Assembly: GCA_022826705.1 (NCBI GenBank)
Contig: JAJDUJ010000011.1
Span: forward strand, 124,001-188,000
DNA: 64,000 nucleotides
Origin: Acidimicrobiia bacterium
GTDB lineage: Bacteria > Actinomycetota > Acidimicrobiia > Acidimicrobiales > Bin134
Direction: 5' to 3'
The notes under the pieces are model-generated. The model did not search any database. It had not been told where the DNA came from and saw only the letters and a list, made by a program, of their open reading frames with translations. Positions 8,838 to 17,718 of the stretch are shown here, one piece after another. Made by a program: the position numbers and the translations under genes. Numbering within the stretch: position 1 is the first letter of the stretch; each line of letters opens with the position of its first letter.

Positions 8838-11800
8838 TCAGCCGCCGGAGGAGTCCAGCAAAGACTCCAACTCCTCGATGAGACCGTCGAGGCGGCGGCG
8901 GTCCTCGTCAATGGAGTCTTGAGTTGTCCGCAACTCGGAGATGAGCTCGGTCAGGGCTAAACGGGTGTCTGCGTCGATGGGCTCTGCGTCGGTGGGCTCT
9001 GCTTCTGAAGGCGACGGCGCGGCGGTGGGTGCGGGCTGCGCGTCGCCCGGTTCTGTAGTCGCCGGCTGAGCGGGGAGCACCGAGAACCCGTCGGGATCAG
9101 AGAGAGCGGCCAAAGCCTCCTCCAAGGTTGGGCGGATGCGGAGCACGAAATCGTCGTCGTTGCCGATACCGGCGATCACCTGCTTCACCTGGGGCAGCTC
9201 GGTCTCCCCGGTGGCCTGCACATACACCGGGCGCACGAACAACAGCGAGTCGCCCACCGGGATCATCAGCAGGTTCCCCTGGAGCACGGTCGAGCCCTGC
9301 TGATTCAACTGAGTGAAGGCGTCGGCTATCTCCGTGTCGGCCTGGATCTTGGCGTCCACGATGCTCGGGCCGGGAATGCTGGTGCCCGGCACGGTGTACA
9401 CCACCAATTGGCCGTACTCGTTTTCGTCCTCATTGGCGTCGAAGTCGCTCTTGGCGACCATGAACGCGGTCAACTCCTTGCGCTCGTCTTCTTCGTCACC
9501 TGCCCCGGATATGGGGACAAAGGTCCGGAAGATCACGAAGTCCACATCGTCTTCTTCGGGAAGCTGGAGGAGTTGGTAGAACGGCCGGATTCTCCGCTCG
9601 AGCTGACGGCTGGCCGTTGCCGTGGCCGTCTCCTCGGCGGCGATGGCCTCAGTCACCTCGTCCAAGAACGTCCGGGCGGTGATCCGGGTGCCCGGATCCT
9701 GGGCCACGGCCCACGTCACCGAGTTGGCGTAGAAGGTCTCGGGCTCGTCTTCGTCGATGAAATAGCGGGCCCACATAGAGGTCTGCACCCGGAACAGGTC
9801 CTCGGGGTAGCGCAGGTGGTCCTGAAGGTCGGCGGGCATCTGGTCGAAGTCTTGGAACAGCCCGGGGAAAATCTTCCTCCAAGCCTGGATTATGGGATCG
9901 TCAGGGTCGATCACGTAGAAGGTGGTGGTGCCGTCGAAGGCGTCCACCACCACCTTGACGGAGTTGCGCACATAGTTGAACCGCTTGCGCAGCCCGCTGT
10001 CCGCCGACAGGTCGCTCACGTCCGGTCGCTGGCCGTAGGGATACCGGTCGCTGGTGGTGTAGGCGTCCACGATGTAGAACACCCGCCCGTCGGAGACCAC
10101 CGGATAGGGATCGGCGTCCAACTCCAAGAACGGGGCCAGGTTCTGCACTCGGAGGCGCAGATCCCGATTGAAGATGATCCGGGAATCGTCCTGAACGAAA
10201 CCGGAGATCAGCGGGTTGATGTCACCGAAGCGCAGGGCGAATGCCGCTTGGCGGAAGAAGCTCCCGATGCCCACACCGTCCTCACCGTCGTATTCGAAGG
10301 TAACGGTCTCGTTGTCCTGGGTGTAGTCCACCTCGGCAATCGAGGCCCCGACGATGGCGTAGCCGGTGAGGTTCTCGCCTATGTAGAGCTGGGGCCGGGC
10401 GAGCTCGAGGTCGGCGCTGGCCTCCACCGGCACGTTGCCAACCACAAAATCGGGAGAACCCTGGGTGGTAACCGAGTTCACCGGCGCCACCGCCACGCCG
10501 TACCCATGGGTGTACTGGACGTGACGACCCTCCCACGACTGCTGGGGGATGTCGGCCACATTGAGCTGGCGGGCGCCGATCACCACCTCGGTTATCTGGT
10601 CGTCGATCACATAGCGGTCCACATCGACTTCGCCGTTGAAGGAATAGAACGTGCGCTCGGATTGCTCCACTTGGAAGGCGTTGGGCACCACATCGGGATC
10701 CAGAAGCCGAATATTGCGCACACTGGGACTGGCCGCCAGCTCCTCGGCGGTGATCGTGGTGTCGAAACGAAACTCGCGGGTGTCGACGTTGTCCTTGGTG
10801 TTCTCGTCACCGGGAACTTTGTCGAATCCCAAGGCGTGGCGGGTGGCCTCAATGTTGCGAGAGATGTATTGCGCCTCTTTCTTGGACTCCTCCGGCTCAA
10901 CCTGGAATCGCTGGATGATGGCGGGATAGATCGCGCCCATGACGATGGCCACCACCATCCACAGGCCCACCGCGGTCACCGGCAGCACCCAGCCCCGCTG
11001 CCAGATGTTGATCACCAGCAAAACGGCGGACAGCACCGAGATCAGCAGCAGCAGGTTGATGGCGGGCAACTGGGCGTTGACGTCGGTGAAGGTAGCACCG
11101 TCCACCGGTCCCCGAGAGGAGAAGTTGAGGCCGAACCGGTCGTAGTAGTAGCCCACGGCCCGGACCAGGGCGATCAGGGCCAAGAGAACCGACAGGTGGA
11201 CCTTCACCTGAGGAGTCACCCGCTGCCCGGTGGTCTGCACCCGGATGCCGCCATTCACGTAATGGGCAATGGCGGTGATGACGGCCACGATGATGAGGGC
11301 CCGGAAGAACCAGCTGATCAGGAACTGGATGAACGGCAGTTGGAAAACGTAGAAGCCGATGTCACGGCCGAACTGAGGATCATCGATGCCGAAGTCCACG
11401 CCGTTGAAGAACAGCATGGCCTTCTGCCACTCCCCCCCGGTGCCGCCGCCCACGATAAGGGCGAACAAGATGGCAATCACCACGCTTACCAGCCGCCGGC
11501 GATGGCCAACCGCGTCGTGATAGTGGCGTATCAGCTCCTCTTCAGGACCCGGCGGGCGGGTTTGGGGCGCCAACCGGTCGGCAATTGCCAGGTTGGAGTA
11601 CATGAGGAGGAAGAAGGCGGCGATGAAGATGACCGACAAGACGATCTTGTAGACCAAGATCTCGGTCCAGACATCCCCGTGACCGAGAGAGTCGAACCAC
11701 AGGTAGTCGGTCCACATGCGAGCCGTGCCCCGCAACGACAGGATGGCGGCCAGCAATACCACCAGGATGAGCGCGGCGATGATCTTGGACCGCCGCGAGA

Positions 11801-11852
11801 AGCGCGGCCGAGATGGCGGGCGCGGCCTGAACACATCTCGGGGATTTCGCAT
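8838..11852 (-). CDS. UPF0182 family large membrane protein
   Basis: This 1004-residue protein matches the UPF0182/COG1615 family, typical of actinobacteria and cyanobacteria. The N-terminus is basic (RPRPPSRPRFSRRSK), then about seven membrane segments occupy residues 25-320. A large soluble domain of about 550 residues follows, with recognisable family patterns such as QSWEGRHVQYTHGYGVAVAP and VTWAVAQDPGT. The tail is Pro/Glu/Ala-rich and ends in a predicted coiled coil (ISELRTTQDSIDEDRRRLDG). Function is unknown; the large domain probably faces outside. The next gene upstream lies 12 nt away, so both may be co-transcribed with the PDZ-Lon protease gene. Confidence 0.92.
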   Translation of the reverse strand: MRNPRDVFRPRPPSRPRFSRRSKIIAALILVVLLAAILSLRGTARMWTDYLWFDSLGHGDVWTEILVYKIVLSVIFIAAFFLLMYSNLAIADRLAPQTRPPGPEEELIRHYHDAVGHRRRLVSVVIAILFALIVGGGTGGEWQKAMLFFNGVDFGIDDPQFGRDIGFYVFQLPFIQFLISWFFRALIIVAVITAIAHYVNGGIRVQTTGQRVTPQVKVHLSVLLALIALVRAVGYYYDRFGLNFSSRGPVDGATFTDVNAQLPAINLLLLISVLSAVLLVINIWQRGWVLPVTAVGLWMVVAIVMGAIYPAIIQRFQVEPEESKKEAQYISRNIEATRHALGFDKVPGDENTKDNVDTREFRFDTTITAEELAASPSVRNIRLLDPDVVPNAFQVEQSERTFYSFNGEVDVDRYVIDDQITEVVIGARQLNVADIPQQSWEGRHVQYTHGYGVAVAPVNSVTTQGSPDFVVGNVPVEASADLELARPQLYIGENLTGYAIVGASIAEVDYTQDNETVTFEYDGEDGVGIGSFFRQAAFALRFGDINPLISGFVQDDSRIIFNRDLRLRVQNLAPFLELDADPYPVVSDGRVFYIVDAYTTSDRYPYGQRPDVSDLSADSGLRKRFNYVRNSVKVVVDAFDGTTTFYVIDPDDPIIQAWRKIFPGLFQDFDQMPADLQDHLRYPEDLFRVQTSMWARYFIDEDEPETFYANSVTWAVAQDPGTRITARTFLDEVTEAIAAEETATATASRQLERRIRPFYQLLQLPEEDDVDFVIFRTFVPISGAGDEEDERKELTAFMVAKSDFDANEDENEYGQLVVYTVPGTSIPGPSIVDAKIQADTEIADAFTQLNQQGSTVLQGNLLMIPVGDSLLFVRPVYVQATGETELPQVKQVIAGIGNDDDFVLRIRPTLEEALAALSDPDGFSVLPAQPATTEPGDAQPAPTAAPSPSEAEPTDAEPIDADTRLALTELISELRTTQDSIDEDRRRLDGLIEELESLLDSSGG

Positions 11853-11864
11853 ACCGAGTGGAGG

Positions 11865-12929
11865 TTAGTCCTTGCCGACCGAGGATTCGGCAGCGTCCCG
11901 CTTGTCTTCTCGTTGCTGATCGCCCTGGGATCGAAGACGGGCGAAGATAGCGTCCACATCACGGCTGTCGTCAGCACTGGCCACCGCGGGATGATCGGCC
12001 GCAGCCTCCACCGGATCGGGCTCCACGGGAGGCAGCAGCGTCACGCCCTCGTGGATCTCGGAAGCGGAATCGGTTTCGGGAACATCGGGAGGGGAATCGC
12101 CTTCGGAAATATCGGGAACGACCGCGGGTTCGGGGATCATCCCCACGTCCTCGGCATCGTCCAGCTCCGACAACAGGGCCAGGTCGGTGGGCTCAGCCTC
12201 GTCCTCGATCCGGCGGGCGGCGGCATCGGCCAGCACTTTGGCCTCGGCCAGCGAGAGCCTCGCCGTTTCCATCGACTGGTCGATGGAACTCCGGGCATCG
12301 CTCAGCATTGAGATGAGCTTGTCGCGCCCGGCTCGAAGCCGCTCCACCTGAGCCCGGGCGCCCTGGCGACGCCGGGCCATGTCCCGCAGCACGGTGAGGC
12401 GGAGGGCTTTGGCCTGCTCCACTATCTCCCGGCCTTGGGCCCGACCGTGCTCTACCTCGGCTTCGGCCTGATCTCGAGCCTCCTGGAGCAGGCCTGCCAC
12501 CGCCTGCGCCTGCTCGTACGCCTGCTCCAGCAGTTCGGCCAGCTCGTCGGCTCCGGAGAAGTCCTGGTGCGAACGCAACTCCTCGAACGTCGTCTGGAGC
12601 TCTTCAGCCAACCGACGGGCCCGGGCCGCCATTTCGTCGGCTTCCGTCTGGGCTTGCCGACGAGACGCCTCCACGCCGCTGTCGAGCAGCTTGACCCCTT
12701 GCGAACTGAACTCAGAATCCGGCTCCGACTGCCCTTCGGCCTGGGCCACCTGCTCTCGAAGGTCTCGAATTTGCTGCTGGCCTGCTTTGACCTGATTGCT
12801 CATCGACACCAAATAGGCCTGAACCTGCATTTGGTCGAAGCCTTTGCGAGTAATGGCAAAACTCTGGCCGGATACTTGGGCAGGGTCCATCCGCTCAAAG
12901 GGAGTTTCAGAAGATGGGCGCTCGGCCAT
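11865..12929 (-). CDS. DivIVA-like coiled-coil protein
   Basis: This 354-residue acidic protein begins with a DivIVA-like segment (FAITRKGFDQMQVQAYLVSM, residues about 25-45) that in DivIVA/Wag31 proteins helps bind curved membranes. Long heptad-rich, Ala/Gln/Glu-rich stretches follow to about residue 260, and the C-terminal ~100 residues are acidic and disordered-looking. I use the ATG at 12929; a TTG two codons earlier is possible. It is 9 nt from the PDZ-Lon gene upstream and 12 nt from UPF0182 downstream, implying one operon and a cell-envelope role. It is not the canonical short Wag31, so I give no gene name. Confidence 0.75.
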   Translation of the reverse strand: MAERPSSETPFERMDPAQVSGQSFAITRKGFDQMQVQAYLVSMSNQVKAGQQQIRDLREQVAQAEGQSEPDSEFSSQGVKLLDSGVEASRRQAQTEADEMAARARRLAEELQTTFEELRSHQDFSGADELAELLEQAYEQAQAVAGLLQEARDQAEAEVEHGRAQGREIVEQAKALRLTVLRDMARRRQGARAQVERLRAGRDKLISMLSDARSSIDQSMETARLSLAEAKVLADAAARRIEDEAEPTDLALLSELDDAEDVGMIPEPAVVPDISEGDSPPDVPETDSASEIHEGVTLLPPVEPDPVEAAADHPAVASADDSRDVDAIFARLRSQGDQQREDKRDAAESSVGKD

Positions 12930-12938
12930 CGCCAAATC

Positions 12939-14021
12939 TTAGTTGCCGGCCAATGCGTCCAATGCCTCCTGCAAAGTCCCCACACCCACCACCTGCATGT
13001 CGCCGCTGACATGGTCAAGGGCATCGCTCAGATTCAAAACGGGCACCAGCAGCAGGTCTACTCCGGCTCTTTCCGCGGCGATGGCCTTCTGATCAACCTC
13101 GCCGATGGCCCCCACCGAGCCGTCGAACGTGATCGTTCCAGTAGTAGCCACCCGCTGGCCCCCCATCAGCTCCCCGGGAGTCAACAGGTCGATGATGCCG
13201 AGGGTGAGGGCCAATCCGGCTGACGGCCCTCCGATCTTGCCGCTGTCGATTTCGACCTGCACCGGAAGATCCCCGATATCCACCCTCTCGCGCGCCCCCA
13301 CGCCGATCAGCGCCCGCCCCGGCTCATCGGAAGACTCGATGAGCTCGACCGCCACCGCTTCCACCTCCCCGCTGTCGGCTCTCTCCACGTCCAATACCAC
13401 CGTCTGGCCCGCGCTCCGCAAGGCCAAGACCTCGGCCAAGTCATTCAAGTCGGACGCGGGCACACCTTCGATACCCACGATCACGTCGCCCCGCTCCAAC
13501 ACTTCCGCGGCGGGTGTCCCGCTCATCGCATCGGCCACGATGACTCCAGAGGCATGACGGGGGATCTCATAGCCCAAATGCTCCAGCGCCACCACGACGG
13601 CGGTGTGCTGGGAAGTCTCCATTCGCAGCTCGTTGAGTCGACGCAACTCGTCGCGGGTGCCACCTCCGGTGAACGTCCGTTCGGGCTCGATGTCGACCCC
13701 CGACTCGAATTCGGCGCCGATTCGCTGCCAGATGTTCAACCGCTGGCTGACCTTCACGGTCACCAGGGCTATCTCGCTTTCCGGAGGATAAACCTCAGCC
13801 CCCGTAACGGTGACCCGCGATGGCACATCTTCCACCGAGCCGGGCCGAACCGCTACCTGATCGGTGCGCCAGAAGGTGAACACAACCGAAGTGACCACGA
13901 GCAAGAAAATCAGCACGGCCACGGGAACCAGCCAGGCCAAGTTGCGTCGCCACCAAGACGGCCCCCGGTTTTCGGTGGGTGGAACTATCCTGGGTGGCTC
14001 TGTGGTCGACTGGTCGCGCAT
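12939..14021 (-). CDS. PDZ-Lon (S16) membrane-anchored protease, YlbL type
   Basis: This 360-residue protein has a cytoplasmic N-terminus, one membrane anchor (about residues 29-50), a PDZ domain (about 155-230) and a C-terminal Lon-type protease domain. The catalytic dyad is visible as Ser267 in GGPSAGL and Lys312 in DQKAIAA. It should cleave envelope proteins on the outer face of the membrane. I chose ATG 14021 over an earlier in-frame start because GGAGAGGG lies about 7 nt upstream of it. The start region overlaps the probable start of the divergent small membrane gene by about 20 nt. ATP-binding domains of classical Lon are absent, as usual for this subfamily. Confidence 0.9.
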   Translation of the reverse strand: MRDQSTTEPPRIVPPTENRGPSWWRRNLAWLVPVAVLIFLLVVTSVVFTFWRTDQVAVRPGSVEDVPSRVTVTGAEVYPPESEIALVTVKVSQRLNIWQRIGAEFESGVDIEPERTFTGGGTRDELRRLNELRMETSQHTAVVVALEHLGYEIPRHASGVIVADAMSGTPAAEVLERGDVIVGIEGVPASDLNDLAEVLALRSAGQTVVLDVERADSGEVEAVAVELIESSDEPGRALIGVGARERVDIGDLPVQVEIDSGKIGGPSAGLALTLGIIDLLTPGELMGGQRVATTGTITFDGSVGAIGEVDQKAIAAERAGVDLLLVPVLNLSDALDHVSGDMQVVGVGTLQEALDALAGN

Positions 14022-14289
14022 TCGTATTTCCCTCTCCGACGATACTTGGGGCACGCTGAAAAGCTGGTGGCAGCACCGGTGGGAAGACTGGCGGGAGGCC
14101 AGGGCCGAGAGAGATGTTTTGGCCTCCTACCGGGCTGATTACGGCGAAGAGGCGCGGTTTCGCTGGTGGCAGCGTTTACGGGCCGGTGTCGGCCTCTTCT
14201 TTGTGATCGTCTTGCTGGGGGCGGGGCTGACCATGTTGGTGGGGCTTTTCTTCGTCGGCCTCACAATTGCCTTGGAAACGCTGGTGTGA
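14002..14289 (+). CDS. Small single-pass membrane protein, unknown function
   Basis: This 95-residue protein is polar and Trp/Arg-rich in its first 60 residues (WWQHRWEDWREARAER) and ends with a ~30-residue hydrophobic segment (VGLFFVIVLLGAGLTMLVG). Support for it being a real gene is its 4-nt GTGA overlap with the following HEAT-repeat gene. The start is uncertain: GTG at 14002 is the last good candidate and lies inside the beginning of the divergent protease gene. I do not recognise the family. It may anchor or partner with the HEAT-repeat protein. Confidence 0.6.
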   Translation: MVDWSRIRISLSDDTWGTLKSWWQHRWEDWREARAERDVLASYRADYGEEARFRWWQRLRAGVGLFFVIVLLGAGLTMLVGLFFVGLTIALETLV

Positions 14290-14903
14290 GCGGAAACCCA
14301 GAAGACAATCAGCCCACCCGCAGGATTGCACGGCGCGATGCGGTGATCGCCGGGCACACCAGCGATGAGGCCACGGCGAGGACAGCCCAGCATGAGGAGG
14401 ACCCCCAAGTGCGGGCATCGGCACTCGGGGCTTTAGACCGGATGGGCGCGCTGGCCGACGAAGAGCTGCGAGCCGCGTTTCGCGATCCTTCGCCGAAGGT
14501 GAGGCTGCGGGCCGCCGCTTTGACTGTTGGTCGTACAGAGGTGTCGCCCGCTCCCCTCTTGGACGACCCAAGCGATGATGTGGCGGAGACCGCCGCATGG
14601 GCCTGCGGGGAGCGGGACTTTGAAGATCTCGGCACCGTGACCCGGCTAGGAGAATTGGCCGCCGATCACTCGAATCCCCTGGTGCGGGAGGCGGCCGTCG
14701 CCGCGTTGGGAGCGATCGGCCACCCTGCTGGACTCGAAGCCATTCTGGGGGCAACCACCGACCGAGTGGCGGTGCGCCGACGAGCGGTGCTGGCGCTGGC
14801 CCCCTTCGATGGCCCGGAGGTGGAGGCTGCTCTCCGGCGGGCCGCGGAAGACAGAGACTGGCAGACCAGAGACGCGGCCGAGCTGCTCATCAACCCTGAT
14901 TGA
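14286..14903 (+). CDS. HEAT-repeat protein
   Basis: This 205-residue protein is built from helical repeats with the pattern of HEAT/PBS-lyase-like repeats: DPQVRASALGALDRMG, DPSPKVRLRAAALTVG, DDVAETAAWACGE, NPLVREAAVAALGAIG and DRVAVRRRAVLALAPF recur about every 30-35 residues. Such solenoids usually bind other proteins. The GTG start at 14286 overlaps the stop of the small membrane protein as GTGA, so the two are co-translated. The gene ends 26 nt before the convergent mreB-like gene. No enzymatic motif is visible. The partner is unknown. Confidence 0.75.
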   Translation: MSGNPEDNQPTRRIARRDAVIAGHTSDEATARTAQHEEDPQVRASALGALDRMGALADEELRAAFRDPSPKVRLRAAALTVGRTEVSPAPLLDDPSDDVAETAAWACGERDFEDLGTVTRLGELAADHSNPLVREAAVAALGAIGHPAGLEAILGATTDRVAVRRRAVLALAPFDGPEVEAALRRAAEDRDWQTRDAAELLINPD

Positions 14904-14928
14904 CTCGGCCCTACTCCATGAACCCAAA

Positions 14929-15924
14929 TCACTCCATGAACATCGCCTGGACGTCCTCGAAGGATTCCAGGCAGCGGCCCGCCCCCATCACCACCGCCTC
15001 CAGGGGAGCATCCACCAGGCTCACCGGCACTTCCGCGGCCTGAGACAGCCGATCGGCCAGACCCCGTAGCAGCGAGCCGCCTCCTACCAAGTGGATGCCA
15101 TGGGTGATCACGTCTTGAGACAGCTCTGGGGGGGCTTCCACCAGGCAAGCCACCACCGAGTCCACGAAAGCGGAGACTGGCTCGGCAATGGCGGTACGCA
15201 CTTCGAACGGCGACAACACAATGGTCTCGGGCAGGCCGTTCATCAGATTGCGACCTCGAACTTCGGCGCTGCACTCCCCGGGAACGTAGGCCGCGGAGCC
15301 GATGGTGATTTTCACCTCTTCAGCGGTGCGCTCACCGATGGCGATGCCGAACTCGCGTCGAACAAAGGCCTGGATTGCGGCATCGATGTCGAACGAGCCC
15401 ACTCGAATGGCCTTGAGCGATATGACCCCGCCCATCGAGATCAGCGCGGTCTCGCTGGTTCCCCCGCCGATGTCCACCACCATGTTGCCGATGGGCTCAT
15501 GAATGGGCAGCGAAGCCCCAATGGCCGCAGCCAGGGGCTGCTCAATGAGCCGGGTCTCGGCCGCCCCGGCCCGGCGGGCCGCCTCCACCACCGCCCGACG
15601 CTCCACCGCGGTGATCGCCGACGGCACGCAGATGACCACCTTCGGACGACTGAACCGGTTGACCCCTGCATCCATCAACAGCAGGCGGATCATGCGCTGG
15701 GTCACCTCGAAATCGGTGATCGCCCCTTTTCGCAACGGGCGAACGGCAACGATGTGGGCTGGCGTGCGTCCGATCATCTGCCACGCCTCTCGGCCCATGG
15801 CCAGCACATCGTTGGTCTTGCGGTTCAACGCGATCACCGAAGGCTCGTTCAGGATGATCCCCTGGCCGCGCGCATAGACCAGGGTGTTGGCCGTGCCCAG
15901 ATCGATCGCCAGGTCTCGGGCCAT
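14929..15924 (-). CDS. mreB: MreB/Mbl-type bacterial actin
   Basis: This 331-residue protein is a bacterial actin. The phosphate-1 motif (DLGTANTLVY), the phosphate-2 motif (VVDIGGGTSETALIS) and the adenosine motif (LVGGGSLLRGL) are all present in order. Length matches MreB and Mbl. It should form membrane-bound filaments that organise wall synthesis. The usual mreC and mreD genes are not adjacent; instead a moaE gene lies 3 nt upstream on the same strand, and a HEAT protein gene faces it. It could be a second, Mbl-like paralogue, which would explain the lone position. Many actinobacteria use polar growth without MreB. Confidence 0.92.
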   Translation of the reverse strand: MARDLAIDLGTANTLVYARGQGIILNEPSVIALNRKTNDVLAMGREAWQMIGRTPAHIVAVRPLRKGAITDFEVTQRMIRLLLMDAGVNRFSRPKVVICVPSAITAVERRAVVEAARRAGAAETRLIEQPLAAAIGASLPIHEPIGNMVVDIGGGTSETALISMGGVISLKAIRVGSFDIDAAIQAFVRREFGIAIGERTAEEVKITIGSAAYVPGECSAEVRGRNLMNGLPETIVLSPFEVRTAIAEPVSAFVDSVVACLVEAPPELSQDVITHGIHLVGGGSLLRGLADRLSQAAEVPVSLVDAPLEAVVMGAGRCLESFEDVQAMFME

Positions 15925-15927
15925 GGA

Positions 15928-16461
15928 TCAGCCGGCGAACTCGCCTGAAGCAGAGACCGCGTCGGCCTCGGGGGCATACCGGTCATCAAGGGAGGCAACA
16001 GTGTCGGCCTCGGCGATGTGCTGGGCTTCCAAACCCCAACTCTCGCCGCCCTCCCAGGCCTCCTTTTTCCAAATGGGCACGGTGGCCTTCAAAGCATCAA
16101 TGCAGAACCGGGCGGCGGCAAAGGCCTCCTCGCGATGGGGCGCAGAAACAGCCGCCACCACCGCCGACTCCCCGATCTCCACCCGGCCCACCCGATGCAG
16201 CATCGCCACCCGTCCGATATCGGGCCACCTGATCCGAGCCTCCTGCGCCAACGCCTCCAAACGGGGTGTCACCTGCTCCTCGTAGGCCTCGTATTCGAGC
16301 ACGGTCACCCCCGGCCGACCCTCCGAGTGGTCGCGGGCCGTGCCGCTGAACAGAACAGTGCCGCCGCAATCCGGACGACCCACCCAAGCAAGCACCTGGT
16401 CTAACGGCAGCGGCGCCTCGCTAAGCCCTATCCACACCTCAGCGGTCTCCGGCGGATTCAC
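15928..16461 (-). CDS. moaE: Molybdopterin synthase catalytic subunit MoaE
   Basis: This 177-residue protein matches MoaE, which with thiocarboxylated MoaD inserts the dithiolene sulfurs into precursor Z during molybdenum cofactor synthesis. Seen motifs are CGGTVLFSGTARDHSEG near the start, LHRVGRVEIGESAVVAAVSA, the PHR catalytic triplet, and LKATVPIWKKE with the active-site lysines. The last ~35 residues extend past the usual end and look unstructured. No moaD is seen nearby. It ends 3 nt before mreB on the same strand and is divergent from the DUF2342 gene, with a 78-nt shared promoter region. Confidence 0.92.
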   Translation of the reverse strand: MNPPETAEVWIGLSEAPLPLDQVLAWVGRPDCGGTVLFSGTARDHSEGRPGVTVLEYEAYEEQVTPRLEALAQEARIRWPDIGRVAMLHRVGRVEIGESAVVAAVSAPHREEAFAAARFCIDALKATVPIWKKEAWEGGESWGLEAQHIAEADTVASLDDRYAPEADAVSASGEFAG

Positions 16462-16539
16462 AGACTGAGTGTAAACCCTGACACTCTCGTCGATTCATCC
16501 CCACAACCGTTATCGGAGTATTGCCGGTAACCTCGCGGT

Positions 16540-17718
16540 GTGAGCGAACCCGACTCGCCCGAGGAGTTCAACCCCTTCAAAGGGATGCCCATTTTCGGGG
16601 ATCTGGGCAAGCTCTTCTCGCAGCAGGCAGCGAATACCTGGGAGACGGCGCGCCAGTTCGCGGTGGCAGTGGCCACCGAGGGCCAGTCGGAGCCCAATGT
16701 CGATCCCGCCGACCGCATCACCCTGGAAGAGCTGGGCCGGGTGGCCGAGCTCCAGGTGGCCAATGCCACCGGTCTGCCGACAACCCGCGACGGCCAAGCC
16801 GCCACCATCGTGCCGGTGACCCGAACACAGTGGGCCACCGCCACCCTGGATGCCTACCAGGATCTGCTGGAACCCATCGGGAACGTGTCGGGCCGGGTTG
16901 AAGCGGAGGAGGCTTCCTTCGACCCCGCCCAGGCCATGTTCGGCCAGATCATGAAGATGATCGGCCCGGTCATGCTGAGCATGACCGCTGGAAGCATGGT
17001 GGGCAACCTCGCCCGCCGCAGCCTGGGCCAGTACGACCTGCCCATTCCCCGGGACGGATCGGAGCTGATGGTGGTGCCGGCCAACATCGACGCGTTGGCC
17101 GATGAGTGGAGCTTAGACCGCTCTGACTTGCGGCTTTGGGTGTGCTTGAGCGAGCTGACCCACCATTCGGTGCTGACGATCCCGCATGTGAGCCAGCGGA
17201 TCGAAGAGCTGCTGGCCGATTATGTCCGGGGATTCGAAGCCGACCCCGGTGCTCTGGAGAGCCGACTGGGAGAACTAGACCTGGCCAATCCCGATTCACT
17301 GGGCGACCTCCAGTCGGCACTGGGCGATCCCGAGATCATCCTGGGGGCGATCCAATCGCCGGCCCAGCGGGTTCTGCTGCCCCAGATCACGGCATTGGTG
17401 ACGGTGATCGCCGGATATGTCGACTGGACCATGGACAGCATCGGACGCGGGCTCATCAGCTCATACCAGCGCCTCAGCGAAGCCCTGAGGCGGCGACGGG
17501 TGACGGCCGACGCGTCGGACCGCTTCATCGAGAGGATGTTCGGCCTCGAGCTCAGCCAAGACCAGTACGACCGGGGATCGGCCTTCGCCAGCGGGGTGGT
17601 GGAGCGGGCGGGCGCCGACGGCTTGGCCCGACTATGGCATTCGGCCCGGGAACTGCCTACGCCTGCTGAGGTTGATGCCCCCGGTCTGTGGCTGGCTCGA
17701 ATCGACCTCCCTGAGTAG
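16540..17718 (+). CDS. Zincin-like DUF2342 (COG5282) protein with altered HEXXH motif
   Basis: This 392-residue protein resembles the actinobacterial zincin-like family DUF2342, often annotated as zinc-dependent metalloprotease or hydrolase. Family features include ALADEWSLDRSDLRLWVCLS and a C-terminal FERMFGLEL-like segment (RFIERMFGLELSQDQY). The expected HEXXH zinc site aligns with S204-E-L-T-H208, so the first histidine is serine and simple zinc catalysis is doubtful. The N-terminus (NPFKGMPIFGDLGKLFS) matches the family's usual opening. The GTG start follows a divergent promoter region shared with moaE. Its 3' end overlaps the convergent MFS gene by 62 nt. Confidence 0.78.
   Translation: MSEPDSPEEFNPFKGMPIFGDLGKLFSQQAANTWETARQFAVAVATEGQSEPNVDPADRITLEELGRVAELQVANATGLPTTRDGQAATIVPVTRTQWATATLDAYQDLLEPIGNVSGRVEAEEASFDPAQAMFGQIMKMIGPVMLSMTAGSMVGNLARRSLGQYDLPIPRDGSELMVVPANIDALADEWSLDRSDLRLWVCLSELTHHSVLTIPHVSQRIEELLADYVRGFEADPGALESRLGELDLANPDSLGDLQSALGDPEIILGAIQSPAQRVLLPQITALVTVIAGYVDWTMDSIGRGLISSYQRLSEALRRRRVTADASDRFIERMFGLELSQDQYDRGSAFASGVVERAGADGLARLWHSARELPTPAEVDAPGLWLARIDLPE

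Noticed and set aside
9408..12311. A 967-residue open frame on the plus strand opposite UPF0182.
   Set aside because: It is the codon-position shadow of the minus-strand gene in GC-rich DNA: repetitive His/Gly/Val composition, no domain, and it crosses two real genes.
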